DNA of 64,000 nucleotides from Corynebacterium sanguinis (GCF_007641235.1 NZ_CP038157.1:1922001-1986000); one strand, 5' to 3'. Counted from the first letter of the stretch, positions 18,821 through 28,242 are shown. The notes: generated by a model from the sequence alone, not told the origin. Made by a program: numbers and translations.

Positions 18821-21589
18821 ATGTCAACGCCTTCACCGCAGACCCATTTCGACGAGTTTCGCGCTCACCAGGGCTTTGAGCTCGATGACTTCCAAGTGAA
18901 GGCCTGCCAGGCCGTAGAGCAGGACCGCGGCGTGCTCGTCTGCGCGCCGACGGGCTCCGGCAAGACCATCGTGGGGGAGTTCGCCGTGTCGCTGGCCCTG
19001 TCGCGCGGCACGAAGTGCTTCTACACCACCCCGATCAAGGCGCTGAGCAACCAGAAGTACCACGACCTCGTCGCCGAGCACGGTGAGGACGCTGTCGGTC
19101 TGCTCACCGGCGACGTGAGCATCAACGGCTCCGCCGAGGTGGTCGTGATGACGACCGAGGTGCTGCGCAACATGATCTACGCCGAGTCCCCGCAGCTAGC
19201 ACTGCTTTCGCACGTGGTGATGGACGAGATCCACTACCTCGCCGATCGCGACCGCGGTGCCGTGTGGGAGGAGGTCATCTTGAACCTCGACGACTCCGTC
19301 AGCGTGATCGGCCTCTCGGCCACGGTGTCGAACTCCGAGGAGTTCGGCGAATGGCTGGCCACGGTGCGCGGCGACACGGCGGTGATCGTCTCCGAGCACC
19401 GCCCCGTGCCGCTGAGCCAGTACATGATGGTCGGGCGCAAGGTGTTCCCGCTGTTCGAGCCGGGCACCGACGGCCGCGTCAACCGGGACCTCGAGTACGC
19501 CATCGAGCGCATCGAGTCCGGCCGCGCCGAGGAGGGCCGCTGCGACTTCGAGGAGGGCAGGGGATTTCGCTCGCGCGCTGCTGGACGACGCTCCGGGCGC
19601 GAGCGCGCCGTCGACCGCACCAAACCCGTCGGCCGCCCCGAGGTCGTCTCGGCGCTGCAGGGACGCGACATGCTCCCGGCGATCGTGTTCATCTTCTCCC
19701 GCGCCGGCTGCGACGGCGCCCTGTTCCAGTGCCTGCGCTCGCGCAAGGAGCTGACCACGCCGGAGGAGCAGGAGCGCATTGCGGAGATCGTCGACAAGGG
19801 CATCGAGGGAATCCCCGACGAGGACCTGCAGGTGCTCAACTACCGCCAGCTGCGCACCGCCTGGATGCGCGGGTTTGCCTCCCACCACGCGGGCCTGCTC
19901 CCCGCGTTCAAGCACATCGTCGAGGAGCTGTTCGTCCAGGGACTCGTGCGCGTTGTCTTCGCCACCGAAACCCTCGCCCTGGGCATCAACATGCCGGCGC
20001 GCACCGTGGTGCTGGAAAAGTTGGTCAAATTCAACGGCGAGGCGCATGTCGACCTCACGCCAGGTCAGTACACGCAGCTCACGGGGCGAGCCGGGCGCCG
20101 CGGCATCGACCACATTGGTAACGCGGTGGTGCAGTGGGCGCCGGCGATGGATCCGAAGGAGGTCGCGGGGCTGGCGTCGACACGCACCTACCCGCTGATC
20201 TCGCCGTTTACCCCGGGCTACAACATGGCGATCAACATGCTGAAGATGAACGGCTTCGACGCCTCGATCCGCCTCGTCGAGCAATCTTTCGCCCAGTTCC
20301 AGACCGATCGCTCCGTCGTCGGCGAAGTGCGCGAGATCGAGCGGCTCCGCGCGAAGGTGGGCTCGCTTCGCGAACAGCTGGAGCGCGACATCGCCTCCTT
20401 CGCCCCGCCCTCGGATAATCCCGCAGCGGACTTGGTCGACTACCTGCAGCTGCGCCGCGAGCTGACCGAGGCGGAGAAGAAAGCCCGCGCCGCGGCGCTC
20501 ACCGACCGACACACCGAGACCGTCAAGCTCTTAGCCCGCCTGCAGGTGGGCGAGGTGATCGCCCTGCCCGGCAAGAAGAAGCCCGAGCTCGCCGCCGTGG
20601 TTCAGGCCGCCGGCAAGCACGACGACCCGCGCCCCTGGGTCACCACCGAGCGCGGCTGGTCCGGACGGATCGACGCCTCGGCGTTTCGCAACACGCCGGT
20701 GGTGGTCGGCCGGGTCAAAATCCCGCGCCACCTCGCGGACCAGCCGCGCCGCCACGCGCGCAAGGTCGTCAGCCTGATTCAGCGCGGCAACTTCACGTCG
20801 CCGCGCAAGCTGAAAGAGCAGGCGCGAGTGCGGCCGTCGAAACGCGTCACGGCTCTGCGCGAGGCGATCCGCGAGCACCCCGTGCACGCCTGGCCCGCGA
20901 CCGACCGCGAGATGCTGGCGCGCGTGGGCGAGGAGCTCGTCCGCGAGCAGCGCCGCCTTCAGAAGATGCAGCGCGCGGTCGATTCTTCCACCGATTCGCT
21001 CGGCCGCACCTTCGAGCGCATCATCGGGCTGCTCAATGAGATGGACTACGTCGAGATCGTCGACGGCGAGCCCGAGGTGACCGAGGAGGGCGAGCGCCTC
21101 GCCTCCATCCACAGCGTCGCGGACCTGCTGGTCGCGCAGTGCCTCAAGCGCGGTGTGTGGGACTCGCTCGACCCGGCCGAGCTCGCGGGCGTGGCGTCGA
21201 TGTGCTTGTTCGAAAACCGCAAGTCCATTTTCGGCTCGCCGGAGGTGCCCACGGAGCCGATGGCGGTGGCGATGAACGCAACCATGCGCATCTACAACGA
21301 GCTCGTCTCCGACGAGCAGCGCCACCAGCTGCCGGTCTCACGCATGCCGGACGCGAGCTTTAGCCTGTCGGTGCACCAGTGGACGGCCGGCGCGCCGCTG
21401 GGTTACTGCCTCGCCGCGGCGGCGGAGTCCGGCGCGGAGCTCACCCCGGGTGACTTCGTGCGCTGGTGCCGCCAGGTCATTGACCTGCTCGAGCAGGTGG
21501 TGAAGACCGGTTACAACCCGGAGATCCGTCACTCGGCGAACAAGGCCATCGACGCAATCCGCCGCGGCGTCGTCGGCATCGGCAGCTAG
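18821..21589 (+). CDS. helY: Ski2/Mtr4-like DEAD/DEAH-box RNA helicase HelY
   Basis: Superfamily 2 helicase of 922 residues, ATP-dependent and probably acting on RNA. Motifs in order: Walker A CAPTGSGKTIVGEF (about residue 45), DEIH box in VMDEIHYL (about 130), SATV (about 165), and motif VI QLTGRAGRRGID (about 420). The C-terminal half holds the Ski2-type helical and accessory domains. A basic, poorly conserved insert (about residues 240-270, rich in Arg) follows the first RecA domain. The gene lies downstream of tatC as helY does in M. tuberculosis. Its TAG overlaps the convergent protease stop. Confidence 0.9.
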   Translation: MSTPSPQTHFDEFRAHQGFELDDFQVKACQAVEQDRGVLVCAPTGSGKTIVGEFAVSLALSRGTKCFYTTPIKALSNQKYHDLVAEHGEDAVGLLTGDVSINGSAEVVVMTTEVLRNMIYAESPQLALLSHVVMDEIHYLADRDRGAVWEEVILNLDDSVSVIGLSATVSNSEEFGEWLATVRGDTAVIVSEHRPVPLSQYMMVGRKVFPLFEPGTDGRVNRDLEYAIERIESGRAEEGRCDFEEGRGFRSRAAGRRSGRERAVDRTKPVGRPEVVSALQGRDMLPAIVFIFSRAGCDGALFQCLRSRKELTTPEEQERIAEIVDKGIEGIPDEDLQVLNYRQLRTAWMRGFASHHAGLLPAFKHIVEELFVQGLVRVVFATETLALGINMPARTVVLEKLVKFNGEAHVDLTPGQYTQLTGRAGRRGIDHIGNAVVQWAPAMDPKEVAGLASTRTYPLISPFTPGYNMAINMLKMNGFDASIRLVEQSFAQFQTDRSVVGEVREIERLRAKVGSLREQLERDIASFAPPSDNPAADLVDYLQLRRELTEAEKKARAAALTDRHTETVKLLARLQVGEVIALPGKKKPELAAVVQAAGKHDDPRPWVTTERGWSGRIDASAFRNTPVVVGRVKIPRHLADQPRRHARKVVSLIQRGNFTSPRKLKEQARVRPSKRVTALREAIREHPVHAWPATDREMLARVGEELVREQRRLQKMQRAVDSSTDSLGRTFERIIGLLNEMDYVEIVDGEPEVTEEGERLASIHSVADLLVAQCLKRGVWDSLDPAELAGVASMCLFENRKSIFGSPEVPTEPMAVAMNATMRIYNELVSDEQRHQLPVSRMPDASFSLSVHQWTAGAPLGYCLAAAAESGAELTPGDFVRWCRQVIDLLEQVVKTGYNPEIRHSANKAIDAIRRGVVGIGS

Positions 21590-22155
21590 CGCGCGTGCTT
21601 GTCGACGCTCTCGCGCACGCGGTCGTCGATAAGCGACACCGTGGCCACACCCAAGTTGACGCCGAAGGGGTCGAGGATGAGCGACTGGACGGCGAAGACC
21701 TTGCCGTCGGCGATAACCGGCCCGCCCGAGTCGCCCTTGACGGCTGGGGTGGAGTTGAAAATCACGCCGGCGGGTTGGACGACGGTGCGCAGGTTGCGCG
21801 ACAGCGCGAACGGCAGGGTGCTTAAGAAACGCCCGTCGCGGGCCGCAGGGTGGCTCAGCTTCCCGCCGAACCCGAAGGTCGCGGTGTGCGCGAAGGCGGG
21901 CGGCGCGGTTCCGAGGGTGGGGAAGACGGTGTCATCGTCCACACGGACCTTGGAGACGGTAGCGAGCGCGATGTCGGTCCCGGCGATCACCTCGAGGTCT
22001 TTGACCCTGCGGCGAGTGCCGGCGACGTAGACGTTGACCAGGCGATCCACGCCACGGAAGAAGTGGGCGCAGGTGAGCACCGTCGTCGGCGAGAGCAGCA
22101 CCCCGGAGCAGTATCCGCCGGGGTGGGCAAGCCTGGCTACGAGGTGAGTACGCAC
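21586..22155 (-). CDS. Trypsin-like (S1) serine protease without a signal peptide
   Basis: A 189-residue chymotrypsin-fold protease. The catalytic triad is complete: His in LTCAHFF (about residue 31), Asp in TDIALATV (about 67), Ser in KGDSGGPVIAD (about 146). The two Cys of YCSGVLLSPTTVLTC would form the usual histidine-loop disulfide. I set the start at GTG 22155 because a TACACT -10-like element lies just upstream, giving a leaderless transcript, and because further extension would run through the divergent peptidase gene. With this start there is no signal peptide or propeptide, which is odd for a disulfide-containing S1 enzyme. Its physiological role is unknown. Confidence 0.75.
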   Translation of the reverse strand: MRTHLVARLAHPGGYCSGVLLSPTTVLTCAHFFRGVDRLVNVYVAGTRRRVKDLEVIAGTDIALATVSKVRVDDDTVFPTLGTAPPAFAHTATFGFGGKLSHPAARDGRFLSTLPFALSRNLRTVVQPAGVIFNSTPAVKGDSGGPVIADGKVFAVQSLILDPFGVNLGVATVSLIDDRVRESVDKHAR

Positions 22156-22179
22156 GAGCGCCGAGTGTAGCGTGGAACA

Positions 22180-23238
22180 ATGAACGATTTCAGACTTCAG
22201 AAGGCGCAGCGCCTTGTCGCCGAAGCGGGTCTGGCGGGGCTGATCGTCGGGCCGGGCACCGAGCTGTTCTACCTCACGGGCCTGCACATCGACTCCCACG
22301 AGAGGCTGTCGGCGCTGGTCGTGCCGGCCACCGGCGAGGCGCGGCTCGTTGTGCCAGCGACCGACGCCGCAAGCGTTTTCACCGCGCTGCCCATCGTCTC
22401 CTGGCGCGACGGCGAGGACCCCTATGAGCTGTGTGCACAGATAACCGGCGAGGGCGTTATCGGGCTTGGCACCGCGCTGACGGCGGACCACGTGCTCAAG
22501 CTGCAGGCCCTCGCGCCGCGCACCGTGTTGGCCCAGGACGTGCTCGCCGAGCTATTTTTGGTCAAGGAACCCGGCGAAGTCGCGCAGCTGCGCGCCGCCG
22601 CCAAAGCCATCGACCGCGTCCACGCCCGCGTGCCCGAGCTCCTCGCCCCGGGGCGCACGGAGCAGGAGGTCGCGGCGGAGCTTGAGCGGCTCATTGCCGC
22701 GGAGCACGCCAGCGTCGATTTCGTCATCGTCGGCTCCGGGCCCAACGGGGCGAACCCCCACCACGACTTCTCCTCGCGCGTGCTGGAGCCGGGCGACCCG
22801 GTCGTCGTCGACATCGGCGGCGCGTTCGCCTCCAGGTACCGCTCCGACTGCACCCGCACCTACCAGGTGCCGGGGGAGCGCGATGACGCGTTCGACGCCG
22901 TCTACGCCGTTCTCCAGGAGGCCTTCGACGCCGCCATTGCGGCGGTGCGCCCCGGCGTGGCCGCACACGAGATCGACGCGGCCGCGCGGCGCGTAATCAC
23001 GGTTGCGGGGTACGGCGAGCACTTCTTCCACCGCACGGGCCACGGCATCGGGCTTGACACCCACGAGCCGCCCTACATCGTTGGTGGCAACGACCAGGTG
23101 ATCCGGGAGAACATGGCGTTTTCCGTCGAGCCCGGCATCTACGTGGCGGGGCAGTGGGGGATGCGCATCGAGGACATCGTCGTGGTCACCGCTGACGGCT
23201 GCGAGCAGCTCAACCGCCAGCCAAGGACGTTGGGGTAG
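22180..23238 (+). CDS. M24 Xaa-Pro dipeptidase/aminopeptidase
   Basis: Pita-bread-fold metallopeptidase of 352 residues that cleaves proline-containing peptides in the cytosol. The five metal ligands are visible: Asp in VVVDIGG and Asp in RSDCTRTY (about residues 210-225), His in FFHRTGHGIGLDTHE (about 285), Glu in SVEPGIY (about 318) and Glu in MRIEDIVVV (about 332). The N-terminal third is the creatinase-like domain. Its position after helY corresponds to pepE (Rv2089c) of M. tuberculosis. The ATG is only 24 bases from the start of the divergent protease. Confidence 0.92.
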   Translation: MNDFRLQKAQRLVAEAGLAGLIVGPGTELFYLTGLHIDSHERLSALVVPATGEARLVVPATDAASVFTALPIVSWRDGEDPYELCAQITGEGVIGLGTALTADHVLKLQALAPRTVLAQDVLAELFLVKEPGEVAQLRAAAKAIDRVHARVPELLAPGRTEQEVAAELERLIAAEHASVDFVIVGSGPNGANPHHDFSSRVLEPGDPVVVDIGGAFASRYRSDCTRTYQVPGERDDAFDAVYAVLQEAFDAAIAAVRPGVAAHEIDAAARRVITVAGYGEHFFHRTGHGIGLDTHEPPYIVGGNDQVIRENMAFSVEPGIYVAGQWGMRIEDIVVVTADGCEQLNRQPRTLG

Positions 23239-23242
23239 AGCC

Positions 23243-23971
23243 ATGGCACAGAATCAAGGGACGATACTCCTGCTTGGAGCGAACAGCGACATCGGCGGCG
23301 AGATCGCCGTGCGGATGTGCCAGGGCAGGGTAGTGGTGCTCGCGGGACGCGACCGGGCACGTGCTGTGGGCGTCGAGAAGCGATTGCTCGATGCTGGGGC
23401 CCGCGAGGTGCGCTTTCGCGAGTTCGAGGCGACCGACCTGGACTCGCACCGCCCGCTGATCGAGGCCGCCGGCGATGTCACCACCGCGATCGTCGCCTTC
23501 GGCATTCTCGGCGACCAGCAGCTCGCGGAGCGTGACGAGCGCGAGGCGGCGCGCATCGGCACGATCGACTACCTCGCGCAGGTCAACGCGCTGACCGTGC
23601 TTACCGACGTCATGACGCGCGGCGAGATCTTCGCGTTTTCCTCCATCGCCGGCTGGCGGGCGCGGCGCGCGAACTACGTCTACGGCTCCACCAAGGCGGG
23701 TCTCGACGCGTTCTGCCAGGGCCTGACCGACAGGCTGCACGGCACCGAGCTCAACCTGATCACCGCGCGCCCCGGGTTCGTCATCGGCTCTATGACGCAG
23801 GGCATGACCCCGGCGCCGATGTCCGTGCGCCCGGCCAACGTCGCCGACGCGGTCGTGGCAGCGGCGGCCAAGTCCAAGAGCACGACGCTATGGATCCCGC
23901 GCCGACTCGCCCTGCTTTCCGCCATAATGGCGATCGTGCCGCGACCCGTGTGGCGCCGCATGCCTCGATAG
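23243..23971 (+). CDS. DprE2-like short-chain dehydrogenase
   Basis: NAD(P)-dependent SDR of 242 residues. The N-terminus has the nucleotide-binding TILLLGANSDIGGEIA; the catalytic Ser and Tyr-x-x-x-Lys are in FSSIAGWRARRANYVYGSTKAGLDAF (about residues 132-157). Family features shared with DprE2, the reductase that completes epimerisation of decaprenyl-phospho-ribose to arabinose, are IVAFGILGD, the YGSTKAGLD context, and the C-terminal RPVWRRMPR tail. The true dprE2 normally lies beside dprE1, which is not here, so this is probably a paralogue with a related polyprenyl-sugar or unknown substrate. Confidence 0.75.
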   Translation: MAQNQGTILLLGANSDIGGEIAVRMCQGRVVVLAGRDRARAVGVEKRLLDAGAREVRFREFEATDLDSHRPLIEAAGDVTTAIVAFGILGDQQLAERDEREAARIGTIDYLAQVNALTVLTDVMTRGEIFAFSSIAGWRARRANYVYGSTKAGLDAFCQGLTDRLHGTELNLITARPGFVIGSMTQGMTPAPMSVRPANVADAVVAAAAKSKSTTLWIPRRLALLSAIMAIVPRPVWRRMPR

Positions 23972-23983
23972 GAGAACACCACC

Positions 23984-25186
23984 ATGATTGCCCAGCTCGC
24001 CCGCACGCTCGCGCCGTTTGTCGTCGACGCCGTCAACCTCAACGCAGGCACCGACCCCGAGTTCGGCCAGGCCACCTGGGTCAGCGGCATGACCCCGGGC
24101 ACGCTGATCAACGCCGTCGAGATCTCGCCGGTTGGCTTGGGCACGAGGCTTAACGACGCCTCCTCGTGGCGCATCGACTACGCCACCTGCGACTCCGAGC
24201 GGCGCGTCCTCACCGCCACCGGCGCGGTGTACCGCTCGCACGTGCCGTGGGCGAAAAACACGCCAAGGCCCACCATCGCCTTCGCGCCCTCAACCCAGGG
24301 CGTGGCGCCGCGCTGCGACCCCTCGTACTCGTGCACGGTCGGTGTTGCGCTGCGCACCCGGCCGTTCGACATCATCGCCGCCCACGAGCAGCCCGTGATC
24401 AACTTCATGCTTGCGCTCGGGTGCAACGTTGTCCTCACGGACTACCCGCGCCACCCCGAGGGCAACGTGCAGTTTTACTGCGACCACGCCTCGGGCGCGA
24501 GGGCGCTGGCTGACGCCGTGAGGGCGTCGACAAGCTTGGGCGTTGGCACCGACAACCTCGGTCTGTGGGGTTTTTCCCAAGGCGGGGGAGCGATCGGCGC
24601 CTGGCTGGAGCAGCCGGAATACGCCCCCGAGCTGCAGCCGTTGGCCGCGGTGGTCGGCTCGGCGCCCGCGGATCTCGCCGCGGTGCTTAAGCACGTCGAC
24701 GGCGCGATGCCCGCGGCGGTGATCCTCTACGCCGTCGCCGGGATGCTCGCCTCCGACCCGGACGCGTTCGCCGACCTCACGCCTGAGCTGTCCGACGAGG
24801 GGCTGGCCGCGATCGCGTTCGGCGCGCAGGTCTGCGGGCCGGGCGCGGTGATGAAGTACCGGTACACCCGCACGGAAAAGTGGACCACCTCCGGCGTCCC
24901 GCTCGGTGAGCTGCTCGACCGCAACCCTGCATCCAGCGAGTTCCTCGACCGCATGGCGCTGGGCAACCGGGAGCCCGTGCGGATTCCGCTTCGGCTGTGG
25001 GGATCGAAGAACGACGACGTTATTCCGTTTGGCGGTTCCCAGCGCCTCGCTGAGAAGTGGGGGGTGGAGCTTCATAACCACCCGTGGCCGAAAATTCCGG
25101 GACGGATGGGGCTGAACCATTTCATGCCCTACTTCGCCAACGCGCCGCGTGACGCGAAATGGCTTCTCGGACAGTTGGGCGGGTAG
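23984..25186 (+). CDS. Secretory-lipase-family alpha/beta hydrolase
   Basis: A 400-residue alpha/beta hydrolase of the fungal/actinobacterial secretory lipase (LIP) family. The nucleophile elbow is LWGFSQGGGAIGAW (about residue 192), and late conserved elements are RLWGSKNDDVIPFGGSQRL (acid) and LNHFMPYF (His). Family members hydrolyse triacylglycerols or esters and are often exported, but the N-terminus here (MIAQLARTLAPFVVDAVNLN) is not a convincing cleavable signal peptide. A good ribosome-binding site (AGGAG) precedes the ATG. It probably shares a transcript with the preceding SDR (12-base gap). Confidence 0.78.
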   Translation: MIAQLARTLAPFVVDAVNLNAGTDPEFGQATWVSGMTPGTLINAVEISPVGLGTRLNDASSWRIDYATCDSERRVLTATGAVYRSHVPWAKNTPRPTIAFAPSTQGVAPRCDPSYSCTVGVALRTRPFDIIAAHEQPVINFMLALGCNVVLTDYPRHPEGNVQFYCDHASGARALADAVRASTSLGVGTDNLGLWGFSQGGGAIGAWLEQPEYAPELQPLAAVVGSAPADLAAVLKHVDGAMPAAVILYAVAGMLASDPDAFADLTPELSDEGLAAIAFGAQVCGPGAVMKYRYTRTEKWTTSGVPLGELLDRNPASSEFLDRMALGNREPVRIPLRLWGSKNDDVIPFGGSQRLAEKWGVELHNHPWPKIPGRMGLNHFMPYFANAPRDAKWLLGQLGG

Positions 25187-25195
25187 TCTGGCCGC

Positions 25196-25705
25196 ATGCG
25201 CCTGATCTTGTTCGCTTACTTTCTAGTCGAGGTCCTCGCGTTTCTCGGTGTCGCTAAGCTGATCGGCATCGGCTGGGCCTTCGTCGCCGTCTTCGCGCTG
25301 ATGGTCATCGGCGGTCTGGCCGCCAACATCGCGCTGCGCAACTCCGTGCGTAAGGCGGCGCAGGGGCGCTCGAGCCTGGGCACACTGGCGGGCGATTCCG
25401 CGATCCTCGTCGCCGGCTGGGTACTCACCATCCTCCCGGGGTTTGTCTCCTCGTTGATCGGCCTGATCATGGTGTTCGGCCCGACCCGTGCCCTGCTGCG
25501 GCGCGGGCTGTCGGCGAAGGTGCAGCGCGCCGTGGAGGATTTCGGTGTGCGCGCCTACACGGTCTCGCCGATGTCGCAGGTACACGATTCTTACGGTAGC
25601 TTTACCGCGCCGACCGACGCCGACGAGCTGGAGAAGCTCTACCGGATGGACAGCGTCGACCCGCACCACCGCCCCGGGGATAACCCGGAGGGCCGCACCC
25701 AGTGA
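25196..25705 (+). CDS. fxsA: FxsA-family membrane protein
   Basis: Integral membrane protein of 169 residues. Hydrophobic segments occupy about residues 1-22, 24-44 and 70-100, with the FxsA hallmark VEVLAFLGVAKLIGIGWAF and the conserved LAANIALRNSVRKAA loop. E. coli FxsA modulates exclusion of phage T7 in F-plasmid cells; the actinobacterial role is unknown. The hydrophilic C-terminal tail is acidic. Its TGA overlaps the lnt GTG as GTGA, so it is the first gene of the fxsA-lnt-ppm group. Confidence 0.85.
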   Translation: MRLILFAYFLVEVLAFLGVAKLIGIGWAFVAVFALMVIGGLAANIALRNSVRKAAQGRSSLGTLAGDSAILVAGWVLTILPGFVSSLIGLIMVFGPTRALLRRGLSAKVQRAVEDFGVRAYTVSPMSQVHDSYGSFTAPTDADELEKLYRMDSVDPHHRPGDNPEGRTQ

Positions 25706-27240
25706 GAGCCTTCTTCCGCTTCACCCTCGCCGCCGCCTCCGGAGCGGCCGTGTACTACTCCTACGAGCCGCACGGGTTGTGGTTCGCGGCGATTTTCGGG
25801 ATAGCGCTTTTTTACTTCGCTCTGGCGCCGTGGCCGAGCTCGTGGAACCGCTGGATCGGTCCCGCGTCCGGCGAGCGCCCCGGCCCCTCCGGTGGCTTCG
25901 GCGCGCTGCTCGGTTTCACCCACGCGCTGTTCTGTTACCTCTACCTCCTGCCGTGGATCGGCGAGTTCGTGGGCACCATGCCGTACGTGGCGCTCGCGAT
26001 CGCGTGCGCCCTCTACGCCATCCCCACCGGCATCTTCGGTGTGCTCGCCGCACGTCAGCGCTGGGGTTTCGCGGTGTTCCCGCTGATCTACCTGGCCGTC
26101 GAGTGGGCCCGCTCGTCGTTCCCCTTCGGCGGCTTTCCGTGGGTGCGCTTGGCGTGGGGCCAGATCAACGGCCCTCTCGCCAACCTGGCCGCCTATGGGG
26201 GCCCAGCGCTGGTCACACTGGCGACAACGCTGGTGGGCTGCGGTCTGGTTGCTGTGCTGTTTCGCCACCGCGCTGCGGGCGCCGTCGCCGTCATCGCGCC
26301 GCTAGCTCTCGGGCTCCTCGCGCAGATCGGCGTCGGCACCGAGCGGGGAGTGGTCGGCGAGGTGACCGCCTCCGCCGTGCAGGGCAACGTGCCGCGCATG
26401 GGGCTTGACTTCAACGCGCAGCGCCGCGCAGTCTTGGCCAATCACGTCAACGAGACGATCGCGCTCGCGGAGTCCGGTGCCAACCCGGACATCGTCATCT
26501 GGCCGGAGAACGCCTCCGACGTCAACCCGTTCACCGACCCCGAGGCCGCCGCGATTATCAACGTCGCCGTGCAGCGCATCGACGCCCCCGTGCTGGTGGG
26601 CACCTTGACACGCGACGAGGTCGGTCAGCGTAACACCATGGTCGTCTTCGACCCGGAAACCGGGACGGGGGACTACCACCACAAGAAGTACCTCCAGCCC
26701 TTCGGCGAGTACATGCCGATGCGCGATTTCTTCCGCAACTTCTCCGAGTACGTCGACATGGCTGGCGACTTCAAGCCGGGCAGCGGCAACGGCGTGGTCG
26801 ACATGCGCGACGTAAGGGTCGGTATCGCGACCTGCTACGAGGTCGCCGTCGACGAGGCCTACCGCACCGCGGTGCGAAACGGCGCGACCATTCTGGCGAC
26901 GCCGACGAACAACGCGACGTTCGGGTTTACCGATATGACGTACCAGCAGCTCGCGATGAGCCGCATGCGCGCGATCGAGACGGATCGCGCCGTCGTCGTG
27001 GCAGCCACCTCGGGCGTGTCGGCCATCGTCCATCCGGACGGTCGCGTCTCCCAGCACACAGAGATTTTTGAGCCCGCGCACCTCACCGAGGACCTTCCGC
27101 TCAAAGACACGGTGACCCCGGCCGTCCGCATCGGCCGGTACTTCGAGTGGATCGCGGTCGCGGCGGGCGTCGCCGCGATGATCGCCGCGTGGGCTGCGTC
27201 ACGACGCGAGTATGATGCAAAGAAGCGTCCTAACACTTAA
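25702..27240 (+). CDS. lnt: Apolipoprotein N-acyltransferase
   Basis: Membrane enzyme that adds the third acyl chain to the N-terminal Cys of lipoproteins. The 512-residue protein has an N-terminal part with several membrane helices (about residues 1-210), then a nitrilase domain whose catalytic Glu, Lys and Cys are in IWPENASD (about 266), HKKYLQPFGEY (about 330) and IATCYEVA (about 376), and a final membrane helix (about 480-500). In mycobacteria this domain is fused to or adjacent to the polyprenol-phosphate-mannose synthase, and the corynebacterial orthologue is a separate protein, as here. GTG start. Confidence 0.93.
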   Translation: MRAFFRFTLAAASGAAVYYSYEPHGLWFAAIFGIALFYFALAPWPSSWNRWIGPASGERPGPSGGFGALLGFTHALFCYLYLLPWIGEFVGTMPYVALAIACALYAIPTGIFGVLAARQRWGFAVFPLIYLAVEWARSSFPFGGFPWVRLAWGQINGPLANLAAYGGPALVTLATTLVGCGLVAVLFRHRAAGAVAVIAPLALGLLAQIGVGTERGVVGEVTASAVQGNVPRMGLDFNAQRRAVLANHVNETIALAESGANPDIVIWPENASDVNPFTDPEAAAIINVAVQRIDAPVLVGTLTRDEVGQRNTMVVFDPETGTGDYHHKKYLQPFGEYMPMRDFFRNFSEYVDMAGDFKPGSGNGVVDMRDVRVGIATCYEVAVDEAYRTAVRNGATILATPTNNATFGFTDMTYQQLAMSRMRAIETDRAVVVAATSGVSAIVHPDGRVSQHTEIFEPAHLTEDLPLKDTVTPAVRIGRYFEWIAVAAGVAAMIAAWAASRREYDAKKRPNT

Positions 27241-27261
27241 AAACCCCAAGGAGATGTAGCC

Positions 27262-28242
27262 GTGGCGAACAACACTGTCGTGATCATTCCGACCTACAAC
27301 GAGGTGGAGAACCTCCCCCTGATCGTCGATCGGGTCCTCAGCACGACTTCGCCGGTCGACGTCGTCATCGTCGACGACAACTCCCCGGACGGCACCGGCT
27401 CCAAGGCCGACGAGCTCGCTGCGGCACACGACGAGGTTCATGTCGTGCACCGCGCCGGTAAGGAAGGCCTGCTGGCGGCGTACCGCGAGGGCTTCAACTG
27501 GGCGCTCGAGCACGATTACGACGTGATCTGCCAGATGGACGCCGACGGCTCGCACGCGCCCGAGGAGCTCGAGATGCTCCTTGCTGAGATCGACAACGGC
27601 GCCGACCTGGTCATCGGCTCACGCTACGTCGAGGGCGGCGAGGTTAAGGACTGGCCCCGCGAGCGCTACCTCCTGTCCAAGGCCGGCAACCGCTACATTT
27701 CGCTCGTGCTTGGCGACGACATCGCCGACATGACCGCCGGCTACCGCGCATTCCGCCACGAGCTGCTCGAAGACCTGGACCTCGACTCTCTTTCGGACAA
27801 GGGCTACATCTTCCAGGCGGAGATCGCGCACCGCGCGTTGCAGGCTGGCTACGACGTGCGCGAGGTGCCCATCACGTTCACCGACCGCACCCTCGGCGAA
27901 TCCAAGCTCGACGCGAGCTTCGCCGGGCAGTCCCTGGCCGAGGTGACCAAGTGGGCGGCGGCCGAGAAGTCCGAGCTGCTTCGCGAAGGCGCCAAGGAGG
28001 CCAGCCGTTTTGTCCGCTCCGAACTGGACAACTCGAGCCTGCCGAAGTGGAAGCGCGAGATTGAGCACGCCCCGGAGGTCATCGTCAACGTCATCGGAGA
28101 GAGCGCGAAGCTGGCCCGCTACCAGCTGGACAAGTCCGGCGTTCGTGAGCTCCCGGCTAAGGCTGCCCGGGCGGCTGACAATTTCGTGGGCCTGCTCCGC
28201 GAGGGTCTCAGGATCGCGGACTACGAGAAGAACCGCGGGTAG
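27262..28242 (+). CDS. ppm1: Polyprenol monophosphomannose synthase with C-terminal extension
   Basis: GT2 glycosyltransferase that makes polyprenol-phosphate-mannose from GDP-mannose, the donor for lipomannan, lipoarabinomannan and protein mannosylation. Visible motifs: VVIIPTYNEVENLPLIV, VIVDDNSPDGTG (about residue 38), the metal-binding MDADGSH (about 93), and VIGSRYV. The catalytic domain ends near residue 240; the last 85 or so residues are an extra, charged helical tail (KSELLREGAKEASRFVRSELD onwards) that I do not recognise and that is not part of the usual enzyme. GTG start 21 bases after lnt with an AAGGAG ribosome-binding site. Confidence 0.92.
   Translation: MANNTVVIIPTYNEVENLPLIVDRVLSTTSPVDVVIVDDNSPDGTGSKADELAAAHDEVHVVHRAGKEGLLAAYREGFNWALEHDYDVICQMDADGSHAPEELEMLLAEIDNGADLVIGSRYVEGGEVKDWPRERYLLSKAGNRYISLVLGDDIADMTAGYRAFRHELLEDLDLDSLSDKGYIFQAEIAHRALQAGYDVREVPITFTDRTLGESKLDASFAGQSLAEVTKWAAAEKSELLREGAKEASRFVRSELDNSSLPKWKREIEHAPEVIVNVIGESAKLARYQLDKSGVRELPAKAARAADNFVGLLREGLRIADYEKNRG

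Noticed and set aside
19520..19640. A frameshift in helY in the basic Arg-rich insert
   Set aside because: The reading frame continues in phase to motif-bearing sequence on both sides, and a variable basic insert at this point is normal for the actinobacterial family.
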